Positions 7,641-18,377 are shown, counted from the first letter of the stretch. The stretch is 64,000 nt of DNA from Ancylobacter sonchi (GCF_018390695.1 NZ_JAHBGF010000020.1:496001-560000), one strand, 5' to 3'. Translations and numbers: made by a program. Notes: generated by a model from the sequence alone, not told the origin.

Positions 7641-8861
7641 TCACTGCGGCGAGCCTGTGCGATACGCCGCGTCGGGCACAAGCTCCATCCAGGTCACCAC
7701 GCTGCCGTCGAGCGCCTCGGCGATGGCGAAATGCGTCATCGGTTGGTCGGCGGTCGCGCCGTGCCAGTGGCGCACATTCGGCGGGATCCAGACGACGTCG
7801 CCGGGGCCGACCTCCTCGCGCGGGCTGCCCTCCTTCTGCACCCAGCCGCGACCGGAGACGATGAACAGCGTCTGGCCGAGCGGATGGGTGTGCCACGCCG
7901 TGCGGGCGCCGGCGGCGAAGGACACCGTCGCCCCGCCGATGCGGGCGGGCGCGTCGCCGCGATAGGGGCCGGAGACCCGCACCTCGCCGCTGAAGCGGTC
8001 GGCAGGGCCGGGAGTGCCCGTCTCCGGGGCGGCGCGGACGATCCGCAGCTCGGTATTGGCTGGGGCGGCGGCGGGTTGGCCGGCGGCCGGCTGCGCGTTC
8101 GCCTCGCGGCTGGCGAACACCCGTTCGAGCACCGGCACCGCCGACATCGCCCGCGGCCATCCGGCGTAGAAGCCGAGATGCGTCGGCACCTCGGCCGCCT
8201 CGGTGCGGGTCAGGCCGTTATCCATGGCGCGGTTGGCGTGGAAGGGAAGCTGCTCGGGCTGGCCGATGGCGATCAGCGCCGCCATGGTGACGAGGCTGCG
8301 ATCGCGGGCCGCCAGTTCCGGCCGGCGCCAGAGATCGCCGAACAGCACGCGGTTGGTCAGCTCGGCGAGCGCCGGCGCGGTCGGCGCCACGCCGTTGTTC
8401 ACCGCCGCCGTCCGTGCCGCCTCGGCGGCGGGCTCCAGGGTGAGCGGAGCGGCCGTGCTGTCCGTCACCGGGCCGATGCCGCGCTCGTCGAACACCTTCT
8501 TCACCTCGGCGACGGCGGAGATCGCATTCGGCCAGCCGGAATAGAAGGCCAGCTGGGTGATCGTCTCGCCGATCTCGCCGGGCTTCACCCCGTTGTCGAG
8601 CGCCCGCCGGACGTGCCCGCCGATCTGCGCCGTCTTGCCGGTGGAGATCAGCGTGGCGACGGTGATCAGGCTGCGGTCGCGCGGCGCGAGCTCCGTGCGC
8701 AGCCAGACATCGCCGAACAGCACGTCGTCGGTGAAATGGCCGAGGCCGGGCGCGACGTCGTACACCGCCGGCGGCGCGACGCGGCTGCGCTTGGTCTCTT
8801 CGGCTTCCGCGCCGGTGGCGGCGAGCGCCGAGAGCACGATCCCGGCGGCGATCTTCTTCAT
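7641..8861 (-). CDS. Tandem carboxymuconolactone-decarboxylase-like domains fused to a cupin
   Basis: 406-residue exported protein. It has a signal peptide (MKKIAAGIVLSALAATGAEA), then two AhpD/CMD-type helical domains (about 40-125 and 150-240). These have the repeated pattern DVWLRTELAPRDRSLITVATLI / DLWRRPELAARDRSLVTMAA, and a C-terminal cupin domain (about 290-400) has the metal-binding pattern WHTHPLGQTLFIVSGRGW. The CMD repeats lack the CxxC redox pair of AhpD, so peroxidase-type chemistry is unlikely; lactone, quinone or ring-cleavage product handling is possible. The ATG at 8861 has an AAGGAG ribosome site. It lies just downstream of the molybdenum hydroxylase genes on the same strand. 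Confidence 0.85.
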   Translation of the reverse strand: MKKIAAGIVLSALAATGAEAEETKRSRVAPPAVYDVAPGLGHFTDDVLFGDVWLRTELAPRDRSLITVATLISTGKTAQIGGHVRRALDNGVKPGEIGETITQLAFYSGWPNAISAVAEVKKVFDERGIGPVTDSTAAPLTLEPAAEAARTAAVNNGVAPTAPALAELTNRVLFGDLWRRPELAARDRSLVTMAALIAIGQPEQLPFHANRAMDNGLTRTEAAEVPTHLGFYAGWPRAMSAVPVLERVFASREANAQPAAGQPAAAPANTELRIVRAAPETGTPGPADRFSGEVRVSGPYRGDAPARIGGATVSFAAGARTAWHTHPLGQTLFIVSGRGWVQKEGSPREEVGPGDVVWIPPNVRHWHGATADQPMTHFAIAEALDGSVVTWMELVPDAAYRTGSPQ

Positions 8862-8986
8862 GGATGGTATCTCCTTGGCCGAGACCGGCGACAGCCCGGC
8901 GGTTCGCCGGCCGGGATACCGGCGGCGTTGAACGGCGACGGATGAGGATGCGCCGGACCTGCCGCGACAGGTCCGGCGCGGGAACC

Positions 8987-11200
8987 TCAGCTCAGATTGA
9001 GGTCGATGTTCTTCAGTGGCAGCTGGCGCACGCGCTTGCCGGTGGCGGCGAACACCGCGTTGAGCACCGCCGGCGCGGCGACCGCGATGGTCGGTTCGCC
9101 GACGCCGCCCCAGAAGCCGCCCGACGGCACGGTGATCACCTCGACCACCGGCATCTCGTCGAGGCGCATGACGTTGTAGGTGTCGAAGTTCTCCTCGACG
9201 ATGCGCCCGTCCTTCACCGTGCACTCGCCATACAGCATGGCGGACAGGCCGTAGACGAAGGAGCCGGCGATCTGCGCCTCCACCTGCTGCGGGTTGACGA
9301 CATAGCCGGGGTCGGTGGCCGCGACGATGCGGTGGATCTTCAGCCGGCCATCCTTGACGGAGACCTCGGCCGCCGCCGCCACATAGCTGCCGAAGCCCAT
9401 GACCTGGGCGAGGCCGCGATGCACGCCCTCCGGCGGCTTGGTGGTCTCCCAGCCGATGCCCTTCGCCGCGGCTTCCAGCACGGCGAGATGCTTGGGATGG
9501 TTCGCCATCAGCTTGCGGCGGAACGCCAGCGGATCGACCTTCGCCGCCTGCGCCAGCTCGTCGATGAAGCATTCCAGATAGACGGCGTTCTGGTTGAGGT
9601 TGACGCCGCGCCAGGCGCCGGGCCGGATATGCGGGTTGCGCATCGCATGGTCGATGAGCAGGTCGGGAATGGTGTAGCCGATCGCCATTTCCGCCCCGCC
9701 GGGCATCAGGCCCTGGAAGGTCACGGGGTCGCCATTGGCGGTCATGATCGAGGGGCGCATATAGGCCATGATCGACTGGCCGGAGATGCGCATGTGCAGC
9801 GCTTCGAGATTGCCATCGGCATCCACGGCGCCGCGCAGCCGGCACTGGGTGACGGGGTGGTAGCGCCCCTGCGCCATGTCCTCCTCGCGGGTCCACATCA
9901 TCTTCACCGGCGTGCCGGGGACCTGCCGGGCGATGCGGGTCGCCATGGTGACGTATTCCGTGGTCAGCCGGCGGCCGAAGCTGCCGCCGATGCGCACGAC
10001 ATGCACTTCGCAGGCCTCGGCCGGCAGCTCGGCGGCGGCGGCCAGCGCGTCGAGCGCCGCCTCGGCCACCTGCGTCGGGCCCCACATCTCGCAGCGCTCC
10101 GGCGTCCAGCGCACCGTGGCGTTGATCACCTCCATCGGCGCGTGGTTCTGATAGGGGAAACCGTAATCCGCCTCGATCACCCGGCCGGCACCGGCCAGCA
10201 CGGCCTTGGCATCGCCGACGCGGTTACCGACGAACTGGGTGTCGGCGGTCAGTCCCTCGCGCAGCATCGCGGCGATGGTCTCGCTGGAGACATTGGCGTT
10301 CGGCCCGTTGTCCCATTCGATCGGCAGGGCGTCGAGCGCGGTCTTGGCGCGCCAGAAGGTGTCGGCCACCACCGCCACCGTCTCGTCGTCGACCCGCAGC
10401 ACATGCTTCACGCCGCGCATGTTCGACACCGCCGACGCGTCGAAGCTCTTCAGCTTGCCGCCATGCACCGGGCAGGCCTTGGGAATGGCGACCAGCATGC
10501 CGGGCATGGAGATGTCCATGCCGTAGACCAGCGAACCGTTCAGCTTGTCGAGCGTGTCGAGCCGCTTCACCGGCTGGCCGGCAATGGTCCAGTCCTTCGG
10601 GTCCTTCAGCGTGAGGCCGGTCGGCGGCGCGATGCCGTTGGCAGCGGCCGCGACCGCGCCATAGGTGGTGGAGCGCCCGCTCGCCTGATGGGTGATGACG
10701 CCCTTGGCGACGCTACATCGCGCCGCCGGCACGCCCCATTGCTGCGCGGCTGCCTGTACCAGCATGGCCCGCGCGGTGGCGCCGCCCATGCGGACATATT
10801 CCTGCGAGCCGCGAATGGCGCGCGAGCCGCCGGTGGACTGGTCGCGCCACACCCGCTCGCGCCGCCGGTTCTCGCCCGGCTTGACGAGTTCGAAGCGCAC
10901 CTTGTCCCAGTCGCAGTCGAGTTCCTCGGCGACCAGCTGGGCAAGGCCGGTCAGCGAGCCCTGTCCCATCTCGGCGCGGGCGATGCGGATGATCACGCTC
11001 TCGTCCGGCTGGATCACCACCCAGGCATTGACCTCCTTGACCGTTTCCTTGGCCGCCTCCTGAGCCACGGCGCGGACCGGCAGCGGAAACGAGAAGCCGA
11101 AGCTGAAGGCGCCGGCGGCGGCACCGGCGCCGGTGAGGAAGCCGCGACGGGAGAGCCGGCCGGCGGCGCTCTGCGAATGGATCCGTTCATGTATGGTCAT
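8987..11200 (-). CDS. Molybdopterin-binding aldehyde/N-heterocycle oxidoreductase, large subunit (IorB-like)
   Basis: 737-residue molybdenum-cofactor subunit of the xanthine oxidase superfamily, in the branch of isoquinoline 1-oxidoreductase beta subunit and membrane aldehyde dehydrogenases. A twin-arginine signal (SRRGFLTGAGAAAGAF) indicates export of the folded cofactor-loaded enzyme to the periplasm. MoCo-domain patterns include ARAEMGQGSLTGLAQL near the start and GGFWGGVGEPTIA near the end. Together with the 2Fe-2S subunit and cytochrome c immediately upstream it would form an electron path substrate -> Mo -> Fe-S -> haem -> respiratory chain. The substrate (aldehyde or N-heterocycle) is not determined. 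The ATG at 11200 was chosen because it gives the Tat signal at the N-terminus. Confidence 0.88.
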   Translation of the reverse strand: MTIHERIHSQSAAGRLSRRGFLTGAGAAAGAFSFGFSFPLPVRAVAQEAAKETVKEVNAWVVIQPDESVIIRIARAEMGQGSLTGLAQLVAEELDCDWDKVRFELVKPGENRRRERVWRDQSTGGSRAIRGSQEYVRMGGATARAMLVQAAAQQWGVPAARCSVAKGVITHQASGRSTTYGAVAAAANGIAPPTGLTLKDPKDWTIAGQPVKRLDTLDKLNGSLVYGMDISMPGMLVAIPKACPVHGGKLKSFDASAVSNMRGVKHVLRVDDETVAVVADTFWRAKTALDALPIEWDNGPNANVSSETIAAMLREGLTADTQFVGNRVGDAKAVLAGAGRVIEADYGFPYQNHAPMEVINATVRWTPERCEMWGPTQVAEAALDALAAAAELPAEACEVHVVRIGGSFGRRLTTEYVTMATRIARQVPGTPVKMMWTREEDMAQGRYHPVTQCRLRGAVDADGNLEALHMRISGQSIMAYMRPSIMTANGDPVTFQGLMPGGAEMAIGYTIPDLLIDHAMRNPHIRPGAWRGVNLNQNAVYLECFIDELAQAAKVDPLAFRRKLMANHPKHLAVLEAAAKGIGWETTKPPEGVHRGLAQVMGFGSYVAAAAEVSVKDGRLKIHRIVAATDPGYVVNPQQVEAQIAGSFVYGLSAMLYGECTVKDGRIVEENFDTYNVMRLDEMPVVEVITVPSGGFWGGVGEPTIAVAAPAVLNAVFAATGKRVRQLPLKNIDLNLS

Positions 11201-11211
11201 CGACGCCTCCC

Positions 11212-11676
11212 TCAACCGCGATTGGTCATGCGTTCGGCGGCGAGCTTCACGCCGGCCAGCACCCGCGGATAGGTTCCGCAGCGGCAGATATTGGTGATCT
11301 CGGCACGGATGTCGTCGTCGCTGGGGTTGGGGTTCTGCGCCAGCAGCGAGGAGGCGGCCATGATCATGCCGACCTGGCAGTAGCCGCATTGGGCGACGTC
11401 GAGCTCGGCCCAGGCCTGCTGCACCGGGTGCGGCGTCTCCGCCCCGAGCCCCTCGATGGTGACGATCCTGTTCTCTTCGGTCACCGCACTGACCGGCAAC
11501 GCGCAGGAGCGCGTCGCCACCCCGTCGAGATGCACGGTGCAGGCGCCGCACTGGGCAACGCCGCAGCCATATTTGGTGCCGGTCAGGCCGACATGCTCGC
11601 GTATGACCCAAAGAAGAGGCGTGTCGTCCTCGACATCGACCTCGACTACTTTCCCGTTGACGTTGAGTTTCGCCAT
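11212..11676 (-). CDS. 2Fe-2S subunit of molybdenum hydroxylase (IorA-like)
   Basis: 154-residue two-domain iron-sulfur protein. The N-terminal plant-ferredoxin-type cluster uses CGVAQCGACTVHLDG plus a later Cys (RSCALP), and the C-terminal helical domain binds the second cluster with CGYCQVGMI and ICRCGTYPRV. This is the standard small subunit of isoquinoline oxidoreductase and aldehyde oxidase type enzymes and passes electrons from the molybdenum centre. It has no signal of its own, so it would be co-exported with the Tat-bearing large subunit encoded 11 bases downstream. Confidence 0.92.
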   Translation of the reverse strand: MAKLNVNGKVVEVDVEDDTPLLWVIREHVGLTGTKYGCGVAQCGACTVHLDGVATRSCALPVSAVTEENRIVTIEGLGAETPHPVQQAWAELDVAQCGYCQVGMIMAASSLLAQNPNPSDDDIRAEITNICRCGTYPRVLAGVKLAAERMTNRG

Positions 11677-11708
11677 CTCGCGCTCCCGGCTTGAGGATGA
11701 AGGTTCAG

Positions 11709-12095
11709 TCAGTTCGCGGCCGCCAGCCCCGCGAGATAGGCGGTGATGTTCGCCCGGTCGGCGGCATTGGCGACCGACACCGTCATCGTCGTGCCCGGCA
11801 CCATGGCGCGCGGATTGGCGATGAAGCTGTCGATCCGCGCCGCGTCCCAGGTGACGTCGAGTTCACGCATCTTCGGCGAGTAGCGGGCGCCCTCGACGCT
11901 GCCTGCCTTGCGGCCGACAAGGCCGGACAAGGTCGGGCCGATGCGGTTCTGCCCCGGCTGCACGGTGTGGCAGGAGGCGCAGCGCTGGCGGAACAGGCGC
12001 TCGCCGGTGGCGGCGTCCTGCGCATGCGCCGTGGCGGGCATCAGGGCGGGTATCAAGATCACCTTCGCGAACAAGACCAGATGTCTTGCGTTCAT
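11709..12095 (-). CDS. Periplasmic c-type cytochrome
   Basis: 128-residue class I cytochrome c with a signal peptide (cleavage expected near AHAQDA), one haem-attachment motif CASCH and a likely axial methionine in MVPGTTM. First gene of the transcription unit cytochrome - 2Fe-2S subunit - molybdopterin subunit, which makes it the probable electron acceptor for the hydroxylase. The ATG at 12095 has GGAAGG immediately upstream; another in-frame ATG lies at 12107. Confidence 0.9.
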   Translation of the reverse strand: MNARHLVLFAKVILIPALMPATAHAQDAATGERLFRQRCASCHTVQPGQNRIGPTLSGLVGRKAGSVEGARYSPKMRELDVTWDAARIDSFIANPRAMVPGTTMTVSVANAADRANITAYLAGLAAAN

Positions 12096-12172
12096 TTCAC
12101 CTTCCATCGGCGCTATCGGGTGCCGGCGGAGGGCGACGGTCCTGCCGTCGCCGCGACCGTCCGCGCACCTCA

Positions 12173-12201
12173 CCCCTCACGTCACCTACCGTAATGAGGG
12201 G
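12173..12201. promoter_or_regulatory. Inverted repeat upstream of the hydroxylase operon
   Basis: Arms CCCCTCA (12173-12179) and TGAGGGG (12195-12201) flank 15 bases that contain a second dyad (ACG near one end, CGT near the other). It lies 78 bases upstream of the cytochrome c start, a sensible place for a regulator site. No cognate regulator is encoded next to it, so the role is inferred from position only. Confidence 0.4.
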
Positions 12202-12552
12202 CGGCAGGGCCGATTACCCGGCGCACCGCGCATAAGCCTATGTCGCTCATTCATGAGTTGGCGTGCCGCGGCGCAAGGCGGCATGAACGCTGGATCCGGC
12301 GTCGGTGCCGGTGCGCGCGGAGGGCGGCTGATCAAGGAAAGTTGAGCATCCGGGGCCGGGAATGGCGAGCGGTCCGCCGGCATCGCGAACCTGTGGCGCG
12401 GGTTTCGTGCGTCGCGGGGGGCGGTGGCCGCTTCGGCTGGCGCAGCGGGATCGCGGTCCTGATGCTCGCCCGGCCGTGGGAGGGAGGCGAGGGGGCGGCG
12501 AAGCGGAGGCCGGCTGCAGCCGGCCCCGCAAAGTGGAGCCCGTCGGGAGGCA

Positions 12553-12579
12553 CCCCGCCGCGCTTGTGAGGCGGCGGGG
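12553..12579 (-). terminator. GC hairpin after the sugar ABC operon
   Basis: Perfect 9-bp stem CCCCGCCGC / GCGGCGGGG with a 9-base loop, 10 bases after the stop of the sugar-binding-protein gene on the minus strand. The stem is strong but no T-run follows, so it may act as a 3' stabilising structure rather than a classical Rho-independent terminator. Confidence 0.5.
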
Positions 12580-12588
12580 CGAACGGGT

Positions 12589-13548
12589 TCAGAACGGGCT
12601 GTTGGGGAAGTAGAACCGGGCGGCGTTCTCCGGGGTGATCAGCGTCGAGCCGATGATGAAGCGGCCATAGACCGGCGTGTCGGAGACGAAGCGCAGCGCG
12701 GTGATCTCCAGCGCGGTGGAGATCAGCGCCGGCGGGTAGGTGACGTCGACCGGCAGCTGCGGGTCCTTGTCCATGATGCGCTTGACGATCTCCTTCATGC
12801 CGGCACCGCCGACCACCCACATCTCCTTCTGCCGGCCGGCCTGCGAGATCGCTTCCAGCACGCCGACCGCCATGTCGTCGTCGGCCGCCCACACCGCGTC
12901 GATCTGCTTGTGCTTGGACAGGTAGTCCTGCATCACCGAGAACGCTTTGTCGCGGTTCCAGTTGCCGTGCTGCATGTCGAGGATCTCGATGCCCGAGCCC
13001 TCGATCGCCTTCTTGAAGGCATCGACGCGCTCATTGTCGAGCGTGGTGGGGATGCCGCGCAGCACGACGATCTTCTGGCCGCTCTTGAGATTGGCCTTGA
13101 AATACTCGCCGGCCACCCGGCCGAAGGCGGTGTTGTCGCCGGCGACGTAGAGATCCTCGATGCCGGCCTGCGACAGGCCGCGATCGACCACCGTCACCCA
13201 TTTGCCGGCTTCCTTCACCGCCTTGACCGGGCTGGTCAGCGGCTCGGATTCGAAGGGCAGCACGACGAGCGCGTCGATGTTGCGCGTCGCCATCATGTCC
13301 TCGATGTCGTTGACCTGCTTGCCCACCGCGCCGGCGGTGGCGAGCACGAAGTCGAGGTTGGGATAGGTGGCCTTGAGCCGCTTGATGGTCTCCTGCGCGT
13401 GCCAGTTCAGCCCGCCCATGAAGCCATGCGTCGCCGAGGGGATCGAGACGCCGATGATCGCCTTCTTGCCCTGTGCCGCGACCGGCACGGAAAGCCCGGC
13501 GGCAGCGGTGGCAAGGGCCGCCGTGGCAAGGAAAGTCCTGCGTTCCAT
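12589..13548 (-). CDS. Sugar ABC transporter substrate-binding protein (ribose type)
   Basis: 319-residue periplasmic binding protein of the peripla_BP_4 (RbsB/LacI-like) fold. A signal sequence (MERRTFLATAALATAAAGLS) precedes the mature start at KKAIIGVSIPSATHGFMGGL. The typical hinge region and EPLTSPVKAVKEAGKWVTVVDRG indicate a monosaccharide or polyol ligand. It is the last gene of the overlapping operon that also encodes the permease, ATPase, dehydrogenase and isomerase. GGAGGAAG precedes the ATG at 13548. The ligand is not known; the partner enzymes suggest a sugar or cyclitol entering by oxidation. Confidence 0.88.
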   Translation of the reverse strand: MERRTFLATAALATAAAGLSVPVAAQGKKAIIGVSIPSATHGFMGGLNWHAQETIKRLKATYPNLDFVLATAGAVGKQVNDIEDMMATRNIDALVVLPFESEPLTSPVKAVKEAGKWVTVVDRGLSQAGIEDLYVAGDNTAFGRVAGEYFKANLKSGQKIVVLRGIPTTLDNERVDAFKKAIEGSGIEILDMQHGNWNRDKAFSVMQDYLSKHKQIDAVWAADDDMAVGVLEAISQAGRQKEMWVVGGAGMKEIVKRIMDKDPQLPVDVTYPPALISTALEITALRFVSDTPVYGRFIIGSTLITPENAARFYFPNSPF

Positions 13549-13575
13549 GTTGCTTCCTCCCATGTGTCGCCGCTC

Positions 13576-14563
13576 TCAGGCGGCTGATTTTCCACGCTGC
13601 AGCACCACAGCGAGAACGATGATCACGCCCTGGATCGCCCCGTTGAGATAGGGCGAGACGAGGTCCGCGAGATTGAGGATGTTGTCGATCAGGCTGAGGA
13701 TCAGCACGCCCACCACCGTGCCCCAGACCCGGCCATAGCCGCCCTTGAGCGCGGTGCCGCCGATGATCACGGCGGCGATGGCCTCGAGCTCCCACAGCAT
13801 GCCGGTCGAGCCCGACGCCGAGCCGAGGCGCGGCACATACATGATGGTGGCGAGGCCGACGAGCAGGCCGAGCAGCACATAGGTGAGCAGCCGGATGCGG
13901 TCGACATTGACCGCCGAATACAGCGCCACCTTGTCGTTGGAGCCGATGGCCTCGCAATAGCGCCCGAAGCGGGTGTGCCGCATGGCGATCTGCCCGGCGA
14001 TGGCGACGGCGGCGAAGACCAGGATCGGCCAGGCGACGCCGAACAGGCCGGAATAATAGACCGGCCGGTAGAATTGCCGGACACCGAAATCGAGGCTGAT
14101 CGTGCCGCCATCGGCGAGCCAGGTTACCAGCGAGCGGAAGATGCCCATGGTGCCGAGCGTGACGATGAACGGCTCGATGCGCGCCTTGGTGACGAGCAGC
14201 CCGTTGCCCAGTCCGGCCAGCAGCCCAACCGCCAGCGCGATCGCCATGCCGGCGAGCACCAGCGGCACGCCGACGCCCATGCCCGGCAAGAGCGCATTCA
14301 TGGCGAGGATCATCACCCCGGCGATGAAGGCGGCCATCGAGCCGACCGACAGGTCGAGCCCGCCGGAGGTGATCACGAAGGTCATGCCGACCGCGATCAT
14401 GCCGATGAAGGCCGAGCGGGCGAGCACATTGGTGACATTGCCAGCGGACAGGAAATTGTCGTTGAGGAAGGCGCCGAGCACCACCAGGAGGATCAGCGCC
14501 AGCAGCGGACCGAGGGCGGAAAGGCCGGGCAGATGCAGGCCGGTGGCGGGGCGCAGCGTGGCG

Positions 14564-14571
<8 letters not shown>
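13576..14571 (-). CDS. Sugar ABC transporter permease (RbsC type)
   Basis: 331-residue polytopic membrane protein with about 8-10 helices, of the ribose/xylose/galactose branched-chain-like permease family. The conserved segment [20 protein letters not shown] is the family signature. It would form the homodimeric channel served by the double-domain ATPase encoded upstream; its start overlaps the end of that gene by 8 bases, indicating translational coupling. Confidence 0.9.
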
Positions 14572-16074
<1,503 letters not shown>

Positions 16075-16078
<4 letters not shown>

Positions 16079-17235
16079 AGCGTCACCCACGCGGCATCGC
16101 GCTTCGAGGACTGCACGCAGGCGGCGACGAAACGCATGCCGGCGAGCCCGTCGGCCAGCGTCGGGTAGAGCATGCCGGCAGGCGGGGCCACGCCGGTGCG
16201 GTGCGCGCGGATCGCCCGCGCCGCCTCGGCATAGATGTTGGCGAAGGCTTCGAGATAGCCTTCCGGATGGCCGGGCGGGATGCGCGAGACCCGTGCCGCC
16301 TCCGGCCCCGCGCCGGCGCCGTTGCGGGTGATCAGCCGCTTTTCCGCGCCGAACGGCGTGAACCACAGCCGGTTCGGATCCTCCTGCGCCCAATCGAGGC
16401 CGCCCTTGTCGCCGTAGACGCGCAGCCGCAGGCCGTTCTCATTGCCCGGCGCCACCTGGCTCGCCCACAGCATGCCCTTCGCGCCGCCGGCAAAGCGCAG
16501 CAGCACATGGGCGTTGTCGTCGAGCACGCGGCCGGGCACGAAGCTGGTGAGATCGGCGGCCAGCGCTTGCGGCGTCAGGCCGGAGACGAAGCAGGCGAGA
16601 TTATAGGCGTGGGTGCCGATATCGCCGGTGGCGCCGCCGGCGCCGGAACGTTCCGGGTCGGTGCGCCATTCGGCCTGCTTCGAGCCGGACTTCTCCGCCG
16701 CTTCGGTCAGCCAGTCCTGCACATATTCCACCTGCACGAGTCGCAGGCGGCCGAGCGCGCCGGCCTCCACCATGGCGCGGGCCTGCCGCACCATCGGGTA
16801 GCCGGTGTAGTTGTGGGTGAGGATGAACAGCGCGCGCGACTTTTCGGCCGCCGCCGCGAGCTTCTTCGCCTCCGCCAGGGTGGCGGTGAGCGGCTTGTCG
16901 CAGATCACATGGATGCCGCGCTTGAGGAACTCGATCGCCGGCGCCGCATGCATGTGATTGGGCGTGACGATGGCCACCGCCTCGATGCCGTCGCGGCGTC
17001 GCGCCTCGCCTTTCGCCATGGCGGCGAAGTCGTCATAGGAGCGGGCGAGGCCCAGCGCCTCGGCCGAGGCGCGCGCCTTCTCCGGCGTCGAGGACAGCGC
17101 GCCGGCAACGAGCTGGAACTCGCCGTCCAGCCGCGCGGCGATGCGGTGCACCCCGCCGATGAAGGCGCCGGAGCCGCCGCCCACCATGCCCAGGCGGATC
17201 GGGGCGTGCTCCGAGGTGGGCGAGGCCGCGATCAT
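16075..17235 (-). CDS. Gfo/Idh/MocA family NAD(P)-dependent dehydrogenase
   Basis: 386-residue oxidoreductase with an N-terminal Rossmann fold (LGMVGGGSGAFIGGVHRIAA, with the glycine-rich loop) and the C-terminal substrate domain. CDKPLTATLAEAK contains the conserved active-site Lys-Pro, and GDIGTHAYNLACF contains the conserved Asp and His. Family members oxidise sugars, inositols and related polyols. It overlaps both the downstream ATPase gene and the upstream isomerase gene by 4 bases (ATGA), so it belongs to the same catabolic operon. Confidence 0.92.
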
Positions 17236-18290
17236 CGGTCCAGCCCCAACAGGCGGCGGTTGGCGGCGCGGTCGGTGCCGGCGGCGGCGAAATCGTCGAA
17301 GGCGCGTTCGGTGACGCGGATGATGTGGCTCTTCACGAATTCCGCGCCCTCGCGCGCGCCGTCCTCGGGATGCTTCAGGCAGCATTCCCATTCGACGACC
17401 GCCCAGCCGTCGAAATCCATCGCCGCGAGCTTGGAGAAGATGGCGCCGAAATCCACCTGCCCGTCGCCGAGGCTGCGGAAGCGCCCGGCCCGCTTCAGCC
17501 AGGGCTGGTAGCCGCCATAGACGCCCTTGCGCCCGGTCGGATTGAACTCGGCATCCTTGACGTGGAACATGCCGATCCGCTCGGCATAGATGTCGAGATG
17601 GTCGAGATAATCGAGCTGCTGCAATACGTAGTGCGAGGGGTCGTACAGCATCTTGGCGCGGGGATGGTTGTCGACGCGCTCAAGGAACATCTCGAACGTG
17701 TCGCCGTCGTGCAGGTCCTCGCCGGGATGGATCTCGAAGCAGATGTCGACGCCGCACTCCTCGGCATGGTCGAGCAGCGGGCGCCAGCGCCGCGCCAGCT
17801 CGTCGAAGGCCTCCTCGATCAGCCCGGCCGGCCGCTGCGGCCACGGATAGACATAGGGCCAGGCGAGCGCCCCGGAGAAGCTCACCATGGCGGTGAGGCC
17901 GAGATGCCGGGAGGCGGTAAGCGCCTTCCTCACCTGTTCCACCGCCCATTGCTGGCGCGCCGCCGGATCGCCATGCACGGCGGCCGGCGCGAAGGCGTCG
18001 AACATCGCGTCATAGGCCGGATGCACCGCCACCAGCTGGCCCTGCAGATGGGTGGACAGCTCGGTGACGGCGACGCCGTTCGCCTTGGCCTGCCCGGCCC
18101 AGTCCTCGCACCAGCCCTTCGAGGCGCTCGCGCGGTCGAGGTCGAGGATGCGGGGATCGTTGGTGGGAACCTGCACGCCGCTATAGCCGCAATCGGCGGC
18201 CCAGCTTGTGATCGAATCCCAGCTGTCGAACGGCGCGTCGGCACCGATGAACTGGGCCAGAAACAGGCCCGGCCCCTTGATGGTCTTCAT
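17232..18290 (-). CDS. Sugar phosphate isomerase/epimerase family protein
   Basis: 352-residue TIM-barrel protein of the xylose-isomerase-like (AP endonuclease 2) superfamily. Metal-site candidates are the Glu of ICFEIHPGED, the Asp/His of MLYDPSHYVLQQ, FHVKDAEF and the late Glu of WAVVEWE. Relatives include inosose dehydratase (IolE), 3-keto-sugar and hexulose epimerases. First gene of the minus-strand operon, with LacI-type operators in its promoter. Paired with the Gfo/Idh/MocA dehydrogenase it probably works on an oxidised sugar or inositol intermediate. Confidence 0.88.
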   Translation of the reverse strand: MKTIKGPGLFLAQFIGADAPFDSWDSITSWAADCGYSGVQVPTNDPRILDLDRASASKGWCEDWAGQAKANGVAVTELSTHLQGQLVAVHPAYDAMFDAFAPAAVHGDPAARQQWAVEQVRKALTASRHLGLTAMVSFSGALAWPYVYPWPQRPAGLIEEAFDELARRWRPLLDHAEECGVDICFEIHPGEDLHDGDTFEMFLERVDNHPRAKMLYDPSHYVLQQLDYLDHLDIYAERIGMFHVKDAEFNPTGRKGVYGGYQPWLKRAGRFRSLGDGQVDFGAIFSKLAAMDFDGWAVVEWECCLKHPEDGAREGAEFVKSHIIRVTERAFDDFAAAGTDRAANRRLLGLDR

Positions 18291-18331
18291 GTTTCCTCCC
18301 GACCGGACCTGCCGGCCAACCGTCTTGTTTT

Positions 18332-18345
18332 TATGATCGGTTGCA
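18332..18345. promoter_or_regulatory. LacI-family operator half-consensus (site 1)
   Basis: 14-base site TATGATCGGTTGCA with a central CG. The right half matches the LacI-family consensus TGNAANCGNTTNCA exactly and the left half only partly. It lies between the sugar operon and the lacI-type gene. Its centre is 32 bp, about three helical turns, from the stronger site 2. Confidence 0.5.
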
Positions 18346-18363
18346 AACAGCGTAGCGGAGTTA

Positions 18364-18377
18364 TGTAATCGATTTCA
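18364..18377. promoter_or_regulatory. LacI-family operator (site 2)
   Basis: TGTAATCGATTTCA is a near-perfect palindrome centred on CG and fits the LacI-family consensus TGNAANCGNTTNCA at every defined base. It sits in the 154-base divergent region between the sugar operon and the LacI-type regulator, so the regulator probably controls both directions. Confidence 0.75.

Larger units (their letters stand above)
12096..12588. other. 493-base gene-free region upstream of the cytochrome/hydroxylase operon
   Basis: Contains the promoter side of the minus-strand cytochrome c/hydroxylase operon and the 3' flank of the sugar-binding-protein gene. Two inverted repeats are visible (listed separately). 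I found no credible coding region; the open frames here have no recognisable sequence and no ribosome site. Confidence 0.5.

Noticed and set aside
8864..11272. 802-residue plus-strand open frame opposite the molybdopterin subunit
   Set aside because: Composition typical of antisense frames and no motifs; the minus-strand gene has intact cofactor-binding motifs and a Tat signal.
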